Shown here piece by piece: positions 14,409 to 22,980 of a stretch of DNA of 26,960 nucleotides; within the stretch, counting starts at the first letter, position 1; each line of letters opens with the position of its first letter. Below the pieces are notes generated by a model. It was not told the DNA's origin and did not search any database. It was given only the letters and a program-made list of their open reading frames with translations. The DNA is taken from positions 1 to 26,960 of the forward strand of contig CALAST010000046.1 in NCBI GenBank assembly GCA_937889225.1. The letters are read 5' to 3'. The stretch comes from an uncultured Lachnobacterium sp. GTDB taxonomy: Bacteria > Bacillota > Clostridia > Lachnospirales > Lachnospiraceae. The position numbers and the translations under genes are program-made.

Positions 14409-14515
14409 GAAAAGGAGCGTTGCAAAATAGAAACACTCTACAAAATATGGTATTAATGTCACAAATATGTTACCGTATTTTGTATGAAATTTTTATTTTG
14501 CAACAGCTCCTTTTT
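14409..14515 (+). terminator. Long nested hairpin between the binding protein and permease genes
   Basis: The outer stem pairs 14409-14429 (GAAAAGGAGCGTTGCAAAAT) with 14494-14515 with one bulge, and ends in TTTTT. Inside it 14439-14452 (TACAAAATATGGTA) pairs with 14471-14484 with one G-U pair. It sits in the 413-base gap between the binding protein and the permease and would stop most transcripts there. This is a common way to make more binding protein than permease. The remaining gap (14516-14716) is AT-rich, with no gene. Confidence 0.68.
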
Positions 14516-14716
14516 CGATAAATGATACGAATTAACTGATAAAATAAATGGTTAATTTATGCAAAATACCTAAAAACAAGTATATTTTATGTAAAATAAC
14601 AGTGATTTTTGCAGTTTATTTTATGTTAAAAAAGTTGTAAAGTAATAAAAATATGCCAAAACCACGTTATTTTATAGTGGCAATATATAAATTGAAAAAG
14701 AAAGTAGGATTTCTAT

Positions 14717-15403
14717 ATGGAAGTATTTATGGAACAATTGCCGATAGTTATCAAGGCATTGAATATCGGTTTTTTGCAAACTTTAAAATTATTTTTTGTA
14801 ACATTGCTGGGTGCACTTCCTTTGGGACTTGTGATTGCTTTTGGCTCTATGTCACGCTTTAAGCCGCTTAGTTATTTTACACAGATTATTGTATGGATTA
14901 TTCGTGGAACGCCGCTTATGATTCAGCTTTTGATTATTTACTATATGCCGGGACTTGTGTTTAAAAATCCTATTTGGGGAAGTGGAGAAAGCGGAAGATT
15001 TTTAGCATCGGCACTTGCATTTATTTTTAACTACGCATGCTATTTTTCGGAGATTTATCGTGGAGGAATCTTAAGTGTGCCTGTTGGTCAGGAAGAAGCA
15101 GGTCTTGTTCTTGGGATGACCAAAACACAGATTTTCTTTAAAATCAAGCTCCTTCAAATGGTAAAACGTATTGTACCGCCAATATCAAATGAAGTGATGA
15201 CATTGGTAAAAGATACTTCGTTGGCTCGTATTATTGCCCTTCAAGAGATTATTTGGGCAGGTCAGGCATTTATGAAAGGTTCTTATGGCATTTCCGGTGC
15301 GATTTGGCCGCTGTTCTTTACAGGTATTTATTATCTTATCTTTAATGGAATTATGACCATTATTTTGAAACGTTTTGAGAAAAAATTGGATTATTTCAGA
15401 TAG
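14717..15403 (+). CDS. Amino acid ABC transporter permease
   Basis: A 228-residue HisM/GlnP-type permease. The start (IVIKALNIGFLQTLKLFFVT) is the usual first membrane segment of the family, followed by RGTPLMIQLLIIYY, a hallmark of polar amino acid permeases. The EAA loop that docks to the ATPase is EIYRGGILSVPVGQEEAGLV followed by LGMTKTQIFFKIKLLQ. TLVKDTSLARIIALQE is the conserved cytoplasmic segment after it. About five membrane segments are visible. The ribosome site is weak (AGG near 14707); ATG 14729 is an alternative start. It works with the lipoprotein upstream and the ATPase 115 bases downstream. Confidence 0.92.
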   Translation: MEVFMEQLPIVIKALNIGFLQTLKLFFVTLLGALPLGLVIAFGSMSRFKPLSYFTQIIVWIIRGTPLMIQLLIIYYMPGLVFKNPIWGSGESGRFLASALAFIFNYACYFSEIYRGGILSVPVGQEEAGLVLGMTKTQIFFKIKLLQMVKRIVPPISNEVMTLVKDTSLARIIALQEIIWAGQAFMKGSYGISGAIWPLFFTGIYYLIFNGIMTIILKRFEKKLDYFR

Positions 15404-15518
15404 AATTTATGATGTGAAACGCAGAACAAACAGCGAGATACATAAATTAGAATAGTCATATTTGGTTAGCGTGATAGAGAAATGGAATGTAAATATTTAC
15501 TTGATAAAGGAGAGAATG

Positions 15519-16304
15519 ATGTCAATTTTAGAAGTACAAAATATACATAAAAATTTTGGAAAGACCAGCGTCCTAAAGGACGTGAGTTTTACATTGGAAC
15601 AGGGAGAAGCCGTGTCTATTATTGGTTCTTCCGGAAGCGGAAAGACAACACTTCTTCGTTGTTTGAATTTTTTGGAGAAACCGGATAGAGGCGTGATTCG
15701 TGTAAAAGGCGAAATACTTTTTGATGCAGCAGACCCGAAAACACAATTAGAATCGGAAATTCGTAAAAAAAGACTGCATTTTGGTCTTGTATTTCAAAAT
15801 TTTAACTTATTTCCACAATATACGGCATTAGAAAATGTCATGTTGGCAAAGGAATTGTTGGCAAAAGAGCTTCCGGATTACAAAGTACGGAAAAAAGAAA
15901 TTCATCAAGCAATTGAAGCACAGGCAGAAGTGTTGTTGAAACAAATGGGGCTTGGGGAACGTATGAAAAATTATCCGCATCAGCTTTCGGGCGGACAATG
16001 CCAGCGAGTTGCGATTGCAAGAGCATTGGCACTTCAACCAGATATTCTTTGCTTTGATGAACCAACTTCAGCCTTAGACCCGGAACTTACAGGTGAAGTA
16101 TTAAAGGTAATCAAAGAACTTGCGGATAAAAATACAACGATGGTAATTGTTACACATGAAATGGCATTTGCCAGAGATGTAGCAAATCAGGTCATTTTTA
16201 TGGATGATGGATATATTATTGAACAAGGGACACCAGCGGAAGTTTTTGAAAATCCGAAGGAAGAAAGAACGAAAAGCTTCTTATCCAGCTATACACATTT
16301 ATAA
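15519..16304 (+). CDS. Amino acid ABC transporter ATP-binding protein
   Basis: A 261-residue ABC ATPase with every motif: Walker A GSSGSGKTT, Q-loop VFQNFNLFPQYTALENVMLA, signature LSGGQCQRV, Walker B ILCFDEPTSALD and the switch His in VTHEMAFARDV. FQNFNLFP and ENVMLA are typical of polar amino acid importers (GlnQ/HisP type). A longer frame begins at 15462, but AAAGGAG at 15506-15512 places the start at ATG 15519 (ATG 15516 is adjacent). An insertion of about ten residues between the Q-loop and signature (LLAKELPDYKVRKKEIHQAI) is slightly longer than usual. It completes the importer with the two genes upstream. Confidence 0.94.
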   Translation: MSILEVQNIHKNFGKTSVLKDVSFTLEQGEAVSIIGSSGSGKTTLLRCLNFLEKPDRGVIRVKGEILFDAADPKTQLESEIRKKRLHFGLVFQNFNLFPQYTALENVMLAKELLAKELPDYKVRKKEIHQAIEAQAEVLLKQMGLGERMKNYPHQLSGGQCQRVAIARALALQPDILCFDEPTSALDPELTGEVLKVIKELADKNTTMVIVTHEMAFARDVANQVIFMDDGYIIEQGTPAEVFENPKEERTKSFLSSYTHL

Positions 16305-16364
16305 AAATTGAAATGTACAACCAATTACAAAAAATAGTAAAATAGTCGGGAAAATGAAATATCG

Positions 16365-16400
16365 TAAGCGTATCATCAGGTAGGGATACGCTTATTTTAT
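16365..16400 (+). terminator. Terminator after the amino acid importer operon
   Basis: Perfect 10-bp stem TAAGCGTATC (16365-16374) with GATACGCTTA (16385-16394), a 10-base loop, followed by a T-rich tail. Confidence 0.8.
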
Positions 16401-16505
16401 TTGGAAAAATTGTAACGTTTTGTTTCTATATGGTTCTAATAATTAAAGAGGGAAAGAATGATATTTTTATAGGAACTTTAGTCAAAGCGAGGTGAAATAT
16501 ATTTT

Positions 16506-16839
16506 ATGGATTGTTTTAGCACAAAGGGGGAATTGAAATGTCCGGATTCCTATTTTATTTTTGACAGTAAATCAGGTAAGAGGAATAGGAATTTGTTATA
16601 CAAATATAGATGAAATTCTTGTAGCAAGGAAATTTGCACAGGCTCTTGAGCAATAGGATGCCCAAAAAGCATTTGATATGACGAACTTTGAAGACGGATA
16701 TAATCAGATAATGAAAGCTGTAGGAGAACGTATAGAAACTTATGAAAGCTATTTGAGTGATAACGAATATTATGCAGAGGTTCTTGACAAGACGGCAGAA
16801 GAGTATTGTGAATTCCTTTATAAAAGAAAGAATCTTTGA
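16506..16839 (+). pseudogene. Decayed gene of unknown function (two frames, one internal stop)
   Basis: GAGGTG at 16491-16496 precedes ATG 16506, which reads MDCFSTKGELKCPDSYFIFD. Around 16560 the coherent frame changes to LTVNQVRGIGICYTNIDEIL followed by VARKFAQALEQ. It meets a TAG at 16654, then continues as DAQKAFDMTNFEDGYNQIMK and AVGERIETYESYLSDNEYYA to a TGA at 16837. The long sensible helical sequence on both sides of the TAG shows this was one protein. I do not recognise the family. At least one frame change and one nonsense mutation make it nonfunctional. Confidence 0.6.
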
Positions 16840-16884
16840 TTTTAACCGAATCAAGCTATAACTATAATTATTGGGTTAAATAAT

Positions 16885-16913
16885 TTGTTCATAGAATAGC
16901 AGAGTGATATAAT
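16885..16913 (+). promoter_or_regulatory. Promoter of the DUF445 gene
   Basis: TGATATAAT (extended -10, TATAAT 16908-16913) with a weak -35 TTGTTC at 16885-16890 and a 17-base spacer. It lies 64 bases before the ATG. Confidence 0.55.
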
Positions 16914-16976
16914 TAGTTTGAATTTCAATTGATACAAAAATTTAAAGATAAATGAAAGAATAAAGAGGTAAAAAAT

Positions 16977-17876
16977 ATGAGTTTAATGAAACTTTTTTTA
17001 GCACCATTAGTAGGCGGTATTATCGGATACATTACAAATGACCTTGCAATCAAGATGTTATTTCACCCAAGAAAAGCCATTTATATCGGAAAATGGCACG
17101 TTCCATTCACACCAGGCTTGATTCCACAGCAAAAAGAGCGAATTGCAATGTCGATTGGCAGGGTTATCAGCAGTCAGCTTTTAAATGAGGAAACGATTAA
17201 ACAAACCATTGTGTCAGAAAAAACATTACAGCTAATGAAAGAAAAAATTAATGGTATGTTGTACAAGTTTAAAGAGGATACAAGGACGGTAGGAGAATTT
17301 TTAGGGAATTATATTCCGCAGGAACAAATTGAGCTACATAAAGATACCATTCGTCAACATGGCACACAATTTTTAGTGCAAAAAATTGAGCAGGGAGACA
17401 TCGGAACAAAGATGGTACAACAAGCAATGAATGTGTTGCAGGAAAAATTGAAGACAAGCATTATGGGTATTTTTATAGATGAAGCATTTTGCAAGAGTAT
17501 AGAAGAACCAATTGGAAAATTGGTTAATGAGATGATTGCAGAAAAAGCACCGGAAATGATTGAGGCTGAAATTGCAAAATTAGAAGAGGATGTGTTAGAA
17601 ACAAAAATGCAAACTATCTACGAAATGCAGCAGCAACATATGCCAACACTTGCAGATGAAATTGTAAAGTTGTATCAGAAAACGATTGATAATTATTTGG
17701 GAAATGTCTTAGAAGCAGTAGATATTGAAAATATTGTGGTAGAAAAAGTACGTTCGTTTGATGCAGAACAGTTAGAACAGATGATATTTGGAATTATGAA
17801 AAAAGAATTGAATGCGATAGTATATCTCGGTGCAGTTTTGGGATTTTTGATGGGATTTGTGAATCTTTTGTGGTAA
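16977..17876 (+). CDS. DUF445 family membrane protein
   Basis: A 299-residue protein. The start FLAPLVGGIIGYITNDLAIK followed by MLFHPRKAIYIGKWHVPFTP is the DUF445 (YheB-like) signature, where a first membrane segment leads to an N-D-A-K-M motif and then a PGLIPQQKERIA motif. A long helical amphipathic region follows (residues 60-270), and a second membrane segment (YLGAVLGFLMGFVNLL) ends the protein. Both ends are therefore membrane-anchored with the helical part between. The family's function is not known; in Bacillus a member is linked to spore or envelope properties. GAGG lies seven bases before the ATG. It is transcribed alone and appears intact. Confidence 0.85.
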   Translation: MSLMKLFLAPLVGGIIGYITNDLAIKMLFHPRKAIYIGKWHVPFTPGLIPQQKERIAMSIGRVISSQLLNEETIKQTIVSEKTLQLMKEKINGMLYKFKEDTRTVGEFLGNYIPQEQIELHKDTIRQHGTQFLVQKIEQGDIGTKMVQQAMNVLQEKLKTSIMGIFIDEAFCKSIEEPIGKLVNEMIAEKAPEMIEAEIAKLEEDVLETKMQTIYEMQQQHMPTLADEIVKLYQKTIDNYLGNVLEAVDIENIVVEKVRSFDAEQLEQMIFGIMKKELNAIVYLGAVLGFLMGFVNLLW

Positions 17877-17880
17877 ATAT

Positions 17881-17946
17881 TCGACAATTGATATTTGGTG
17901 CATATAATATAGAAAGTAAAAAAAGGAATATTATAATGATATCATT
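17881..17946 (+). promoter_or_regulatory. Promoter region of the multicopper oxidase gene, with a 12-bp palindrome
   Basis: TCGACA (17881-17886) and TATAAT (17903-17908), 16 bases apart, could be a sigma-A promoter. The same stretch reads CATATAATA (17901-17909), which also fits the CATANNNTA of sporulation sigma-K and -E promoters, but no clear matching -35 is seen. A perfect palindrome AATGATATCATT (17935-17946) lies just downstream of the expected start and partly resembles the core of a Fur-type box. The regulator is unknown. Confidence 0.4.
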
Positions 17947-17990
17947 CATATATTTATTTTTTCGAATATGCACCAAAGAGGAGGATATAA

Positions 17991-20900
17991 ATGGAGTTAT
18001 GTAATTATCCATGTTCTGTAAAGACACGTTATTATGAAATAGAAGCCATTGAAATCCCTATTGTTTACAATAAGTATGGAGACCATGACCCAAATGGTTT
18101 GCTATATGTATTAAAGAAAGATGCCAAAATGGTACGTCAGGGGGCGATTGCTAATTTTAATCGGGAAATACCACAGCCTTATGAGAACGTAATGCCATTA
18201 GTCATTCGTGCAAATGTTGGAGAAAAGGTGATTATCCAATTCTCTCATTCATTAAATCGAAATTTATCCATTCATGTGCAAGGTTTGCCCTATGATGTGC
18301 AAACTTCGGATGGTGCAAGTGTAGGATATAACAAAGATTCTACGACAAGGCATACGATAACATACACATGGTATGCTGCACAGGAGGGCGTGTATCTGTT
18401 TCATGATATGGGTGATGCCACAAGTAATGAGAATAGCACAAATATCCATGGATTGTTTGGTGCAATTATAGTGGAAGCGGCCGAGTCAAAGTGGTTAAAT
18501 CCGCAGACTGGAGAAGAATTGGAAAGCGGATTGTTTGCAGATATTTACCATCCTGTGAAACCATCGTTTAGGGAATATGCAGTTTTCTTCCATGATGAAT
18601 TGGAAATAAAAGATAAAGATGGAAATCAGCCTATCGACCATCATACAGGTTTGCCCTCATCCACAACTGCGATAAGCTATCGTGCAGAGCCTATGCGTAA
18701 TAGGCATCCGTTGACAGATAATCCTGCTGACTCAGGTGAGGATATTTCCATGAGTTCATGGGTGTATGGTGACCCTGCCCCTCCGATTCTTAGGGCATAT
18801 GTAGGCGACCCGGCAAAAATACGTCTTGTGCATGGTGGTATTAAGGAGACACATGTATTTCATCTTCACAATCACCAATGGCGGTTGGAAGGTGAAAATC
18901 AAAATTCTACGATTATTGATTCGATTTCCATAAGTCCGCAGGAATGTTATACACTTGACATTCTTCATGGTGCAGGAAGTCTGAACAGAACGATTGGTGA
19001 TGTGATATTTCATTGTCATCTTTATCCACATTTTCACGAAGGAATGTGGACATTATGGAGAATCCATGACCGATTGGAAGATGGAACAGGAATGCTTCCG
19101 GATGGAACAAAAATTCCACCGTTAATTCCGCTTTCTGATAAGAAAATTCCACCGAAAAAAGATGCGTGGCACCCGGGATATCCGAATTTTATCAATGGAG
19201 AAGTGCAAGAACCACCATTACAGCCGCCTCTTGGAGTTTTGGATTCGGATGGAAACAATAAAATAGAACCAACACCGCTGGAAATGGCAAATTTTGTGGA
19301 AGGAGCAGAGCCTGGAGCTTTGTACTGTGATACCTGTCCGTGTCATACGGATTGCGATGTAAAGGTTTTTGAGATTGCACTTGTACAGGCAAAAGTAATA
19401 TACAACAGTTTCGGATGGCATGACCCACAGGGCAGATTTTTTGTACTAAAAGAAGAATTAGAACGTCATGGTGGTTTAGAGGCATATATAAAAAAGATAG
19501 AAAATTGCGAGATTCAGGCAGAACCGCTTGTGATTCGAGCCAATGCCGGAGATTGCATAGAAGTACGTCTTACCAATCTGCTTCCGGAATATATAGAAGA
19601 AAGTCCATTCCAAATGAAAACAATCACGGATATTGTGGGGTATCATATCCATTTGGTGAAATTTGACACAATTGTTTCTGATGGTGCAGCAAATGGTTGG
19701 AATAATATTGCAGGAGCAAGAAAATATGAAACGCTGATAGAGCGTTTTTTCGCTAATACAGAGTTAAATACGGTATTCTTTCATGACCATCTTTATGCAA
19801 ATTCACATCAACAGCATGGAGTATTCGGCGCATTAATTGTAGAAGAAGCAGGAGCCACGTTCCATGACGTAAGAACAGGTGAGGAATTGTCTTTTGGAAC
19901 AAAGGCGATTATTCGGAGAAAGGATGGAACTTCTTTCCGAGAATTTGCATTATTTGTCCATGATTTTGCTTTGCTTTTCGATAAGGATGGAAATGCCCTA
20001 AATCCTCCGGAAGTTCCGGGTTCTCATGATGACCCGGGTGTAATGGGAATTAATTATAGATGTGAACCAATGCGGGAGAGATTGAAACGCAAGGATGACC
20101 CTGCATATATTTTCAGTTCCCTTGTTCATGGAGACCCTGCAACACCAATACTGGAAACATATCCGGGAGATGAAATCATGATTCGTCTTTTGGATGGTGC
20201 ACATGAAGAACAGCATGCATTTAATCTGACAGGATTGTCATGGGAAAAGGATGTAAATGATAAAACATCACCTGAGGTTGCGGCACAAACACTTGGTATT
20301 TCAGAGGCATTTAATATAAAGATTACAAAGAAATATGGTGCAGGAGATTATTTGTATTATTTTGGAGGAATCGATGATGCATGGTTGGGACTATGGGGAA
20401 TTATTCGTGCCCACAAGTATTATAATGAGAAGCTGAAACCATTATGTAAGCCAAAGGATAGTATCATTCCACTTCCTCCATGTCCTACGAAAGATTCTGT
20501 GATAAGGAAATATGATGTGGCGGCAATACAGAAGAAAATATCCTTTAATAAATATGGCGACCATGACCCGGATGGGCTTATATTTGTACCACTTAAAGAC
20601 GTGGAAGCAGCTAAGGCAGAGAACTATAAACCAAAACCACTTATCTTGCGAGCAAATGCAGGTGACTGGATAGAGGTAACGCTTCACAACTTATTTGATA
20701 AGGAAAAACCGATTCCATACTTTGCGTATCCAAGCGTTCCGCTTGATTATAAGCATACGCCATCTATGCGAGTTTCACTCAATCCTCAATTTTTAAATTA
20801 TGACCCGGTTAGTGATTCGGGAATTAATGTTGGATATAATAATCAGGAACAGACGGTTGGGGTAGGAGAGAGTAAGAAATATTTGTGGTATGCTGATAAA

Positions 20901-21659
20901 GAGTATGGAGTCAGCATGATACAATCTTTTGGCGATATGAGAAACCATAGATACCATGGCTTGTTTGGCGTTATTATAATAGAGCCTGTAGGTGCTAAGT
21001 GGTATCATAATTGTAATATTTCAGAAATCGTGTATGATGAGGAAGCAGTTATCGTTGCTCCTAGCAAAAAGGTGTTTAGAGAGTGCGTTGTGATAGGACA
21101 GAATGGTATTCGGATGCTTGATAAATATGGGGAACTGGTTAAGACAACTGTAGATGAGGATGGAGAAGAACCGGATGCAGAGGATACCGGAGAAAAGGGA
21201 TATAATTATCGTTCGGAGAGATTTGCAAATCGATTGAAAAAGGATTCCAGAATATGGAAAGTATTCAGCAGCAGAGTACATGGCGACCCTGCCACCCCTG
21301 TTTTTAAGGCGTATTCACACGAAAAAATCGTATTTCGTATGGCAATGCCAGCAGATAAACCAAGAAATGTCGGCTTTTGTATTCACGGACACACATGGAG
21401 AAGACAACCCGAGGATATGCAGTCAGAAATCGTTGCACTTCAAGGTGCAGTCAGTATAGGAAATGTATATAACTTTGAATTGCATAATGGAGCATCTGCT
21501 CCGGGAGATTATCTGTATCGCTCCGGTAGTTTTAAGTGGGATGTGGAATCCGGTATGTGGGGAATTTTCCGAGTGCTGAAAAAGAATCTTTTTGGTAAAT
21601 GTAAAGATATGTGTAGAATGGTATTGGAAAGGAAGAAGAATATCCGTAGGAAGAAGTAA
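17991..21659 (+). CDS. Giant multicopper oxidase-like protein with six cupredoxin domains (MnxG-like layout)
   Basis: A 1,222-residue protein made of three homologous modules (starting near residues 14, 458 and 838) that each hold two cupredoxin domains. Each module begins with a YNKYGDHDP-type motif and its second domain with a GDPATPI-type motif. Copper ligands are complete but permuted: domain 2 has H288-x2-H291-x-H293 and the HCHxxxHxxxxM motif (341-352: type 1 ligands H288, C342, H347, M352), and domain 3 has HIH (552-554) and HDH (598-600). The other domains have lost these. No signal peptide is visible. A Cys cluster (C446, 449, 451, 455) lies between modules 1 and 2. The six-domain size recalls Bacillus MnxG, a spore-linked manganese oxidase. 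GAGGAGG precedes the ATG. Confidence 0.85.
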   Translation: MELCNYPCSVKTRYYEIEAIEIPIVYNKYGDHDPNGLLYVLKKDAKMVRQGAIANFNREIPQPYENVMPLVIRANVGEKVIIQFSHSLNRNLSIHVQGLPYDVQTSDGASVGYNKDSTTRHTITYTWYAAQEGVYLFHDMGDATSNENSTNIHGLFGAIIVEAAESKWLNPQTGEELESGLFADIYHPVKPSFREYAVFFHDELEIKDKDGNQPIDHHTGLPSSTTAISYRAEPMRNRHPLTDNPADSGEDISMSSWVYGDPAPPILRAYVGDPAKIRLVHGGIKETHVFHLHNHQWRLEGENQNSTIIDSISISPQECYTLDILHGAGSLNRTIGDVIFHCHLYPHFHEGMWTLWRIHDRLEDGTGMLPDGTKIPPLIPLSDKKIPPKKDAWHPGYPNFINGEVQEPPLQPPLGVLDSDGNNKIEPTPLEMANFVEGAEPGALYCDTCPCHTDCDVKVFEIALVQAKVIYNSFGWHDPQGRFFVLKEELERHGGLEAYIKKIENCEIQAEPLVIRANAGDCIEVRLTNLLPEYIEESPFQMKTITDIVGYHIHLVKFDTIVSDGAANGWNNIAGARKYETLIERFFANTELNTVFFHDHLYANSHQQHGVFGALIVEEAGATFHDVRTGEELSFGTKAIIRRKDGTSFREFALFVHDFALLFDKDGNALNPPEVPGSHDDPGVMGINYRCEPMRERLKRKDDPAYIFSSLVHGDPATPILETYPGDEIMIRLLDGAHEEQHAFNLTGLSWEKDVNDKTSPEVAAQTLGISEAFNIKITKKYGAGDYLYYFGGIDDAWLGLWGIIRAHKYYNEKLKPLCKPKDSIIPLPPCPTKDSVIRKYDVAAIQKKISFNKYGDHDPDGLIFVPLKDVEAAKAENYKPKPLILRANAGDWIEVTLHNLFDKEKPIPYFAYPSVPLDYKHTPSMRVSLNPQFLNYDPVSDSGINVGYNNQEQTVGVGESKKYLWYADKEYGVSMIQSFGDMRNHRYHGLFGVIIIEPVGAKWYHNCNISEIVYDEEAVIVAPSKKVFRECVVIGQNGIRMLDKYGELVKTTVDEDGEEPDAEDTGEKGYNYRSERFANRLKKDSRIWKVFSSRVHGDPATPVFKAYSHEKIVFRMAMPADKPRNVGFCIHGHTWRRQPEDMQSEIVALQGAVSIGNVYNFELHNGASAPGDYLYRSGSFKWDVESGMWGIFRVLKKNLFGKCKDMCRMVLERKKNIRRKK

Positions 21660-21685
21660 TGTAATAAAAAACTAAAAGAAGTAGA

Positions 21686-21724
21686 GAAAGGGGGATAATC
21701 GGGTGTTTTCCCGAACCCCCTTTC
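21686..21724. terminator. Terminator between convergent genes
   Basis: GAAAGGGGG (21686-21694) pairs perfectly with CCCCCTTTC (21716-21724), with a second inner GGG/CCC pairing around TGTTTT. It is GC-rich, unlike its surroundings, and lies between the oxidase gene (plus) and the kinase gene (minus), so it can serve both. Confidence 0.65.
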
Positions 21725-21790
21725 GTGATTCCGCTAAAAAATAAAGCAGTCAATCATTCCGGCTACAACGGAGATAGTCACTAAAATTAG

Positions 21791-22921
21791 TTAGTTTATA
21801 TTTAGGAGTGTAATTGTAATAGAAAAGGTTTGCTCTGTAAACATGACATTAATATTTCCACCATAATGTTGTGCAATTTTTCGTATACTTTCTATTCCTA
21901 TTTTATTACTCTCCACATTTGTGACATTCATTTTTCGTTCATTTTTCTGCTCAATTACCAAACGCTGTTCTTTTTCAAAAAATCGCAAAGAAACAGGTTG
22001 TGTGGCATCGGCATATTTTTCAATATTAGATGCAAGATTATCAAAAATTCTGCGTAATTCCTGTATATCAAATTCACCCGAAAATGCAGGACATTCTTCG
22101 AAATGAATGTCACAAAGAAACGTATCTTCCAGACAAGCCTCCCATTCATCTGCAAGCTGTTCCATTAAAAATTTCCCATTTTCAATTATTTCCAAAGTGC
22201 GGTTTCCGCCATCTAATAATTGATTTGTAAGAACTTTGATTTGCTCCGCTTTTTGCTGTATTAAGGCAATGTAGTTATCCATTTCGTATCGTTCAATTTC
22301 TGTTTTTCCCATAAGATATTCGGAATAGGACAAAATTGCAGTCAGCGGTGTTCGGATATCGTGCGATAAGGCTCGTATCAAGGCTTCTTTTTCTTCTTGC
22401 ATTTGCCTTTCTTTTTGTTGTAATTCACGTTCTGTTTTGGAAAGGTAGTTAATGCTTTCCGCAAGTTCCGTAAATTCATTATTTCCTTCAAGTGGGATTT
22501 CATAATCCATTCGATGCATACGAAGTGCTTCGATTCCGCGAATAATATCTTTTAAATATGTAATTCTTTGTCCTACAAGAAATAAGAATAATACAACAAA
22601 AAGGAAAACGGCTGCTACAAAACTAAGACTTTGTATCCAAGAGTTTATCGTCCATTCGATTGTTTCAGTAAAAATAATATCATTAGTTTCACAGTAATTT
22701 AGCACAAGTGAATTTGCAGTAAGGCTTAAAAAGCTGAAAAAGAATATCGCAATCGCCATTGCTGCAGCGGATAGTCCCAGTATTTCTTGTGATAATTTTT
22801 GTCTTGTATTGTTTTCCGTTGTTTTTGTTTTCTGCTTCATTTGAATAGTATTGTTTTCAAGGTTAAGATTGTTCTGTTTCATTTGAGCTGTTTTGTTTTT
22901 GATGTTAGTTTTGTTTTTCAT
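21791..22921 (-). CDS. Sensor histidine kinase
   Basis: A 376-residue kinase. Two membrane segments (about 46-69 and 97-117) flank a short outer loop. A HAMP-like linker follows (about 118-170). The H-box is ALSHDIRTPLTAILSYSEYL with His187, the residue that is phosphorylated. The N-box is FDNLASNIEKYA (293-304) and the second G-box is KIGIESIRKIAQHYGG. The usual first G-box (DxGxG) is not visible, as in some Firmicutes kinases with a divergent ATPase domain. The first 40 residues are a low-complexity, repetitive Asn/Lys/Gln stretch. No ribosome binding site is seen before ATG 22921 or the internal Mets at residues 14 and 28. It follows the response regulator gene by 59 bases. The signal is unknown. 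Confidence 0.88.
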   Translation of the reverse strand: MKNKTNIKNKTAQMKQNNLNLENNTIQMKQKTKTTENNTRQKLSQEILGLSAAAMAIAIFFFSFLSLTANSLVLNYCETNDIIFTETIEWTINSWIQSLSFVAAVFLFVVLFLFLVGQRITYLKDIIRGIEALRMHRMDYEIPLEGNNEFTELAESINYLSKTERELQQKERQMQEEKEALIRALSHDIRTPLTAILSYSEYLMGKTEIERYEMDNYIALIQQKAEQIKVLTNQLLDGGNRTLEIIENGKFLMEQLADEWEACLEDTFLCDIHFEECPAFSGEFDIQELRRIFDNLASNIEKYADATQPVSLRFFEKEQRLVIEQKNERKMNVTNVESNKIGIESIRKIAQHYGGNINVMFTEQTFSITITLLNIN

Positions 22922-22980
22922 TTAAGTTACTTTGTTTTTTAAATTTTTCAATTTTTTAAGGTATTTATGTCACTTATATG

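Noticed and set aside
14653..14862. 69-residue ORF overlapping the permease start
   Set aside because: It is in another frame of a well-supported permease gene and has no ribosome site or family resemblance.
21735..21790. Minus-strand stretch reading TISVVAGMIDCFIF after the kinase stop, resembling a small membrane toxin
   Set aside because: Too short, no start or ribosome site, and in frame with the kinase stop; chance hydrophobic reading is more likely.
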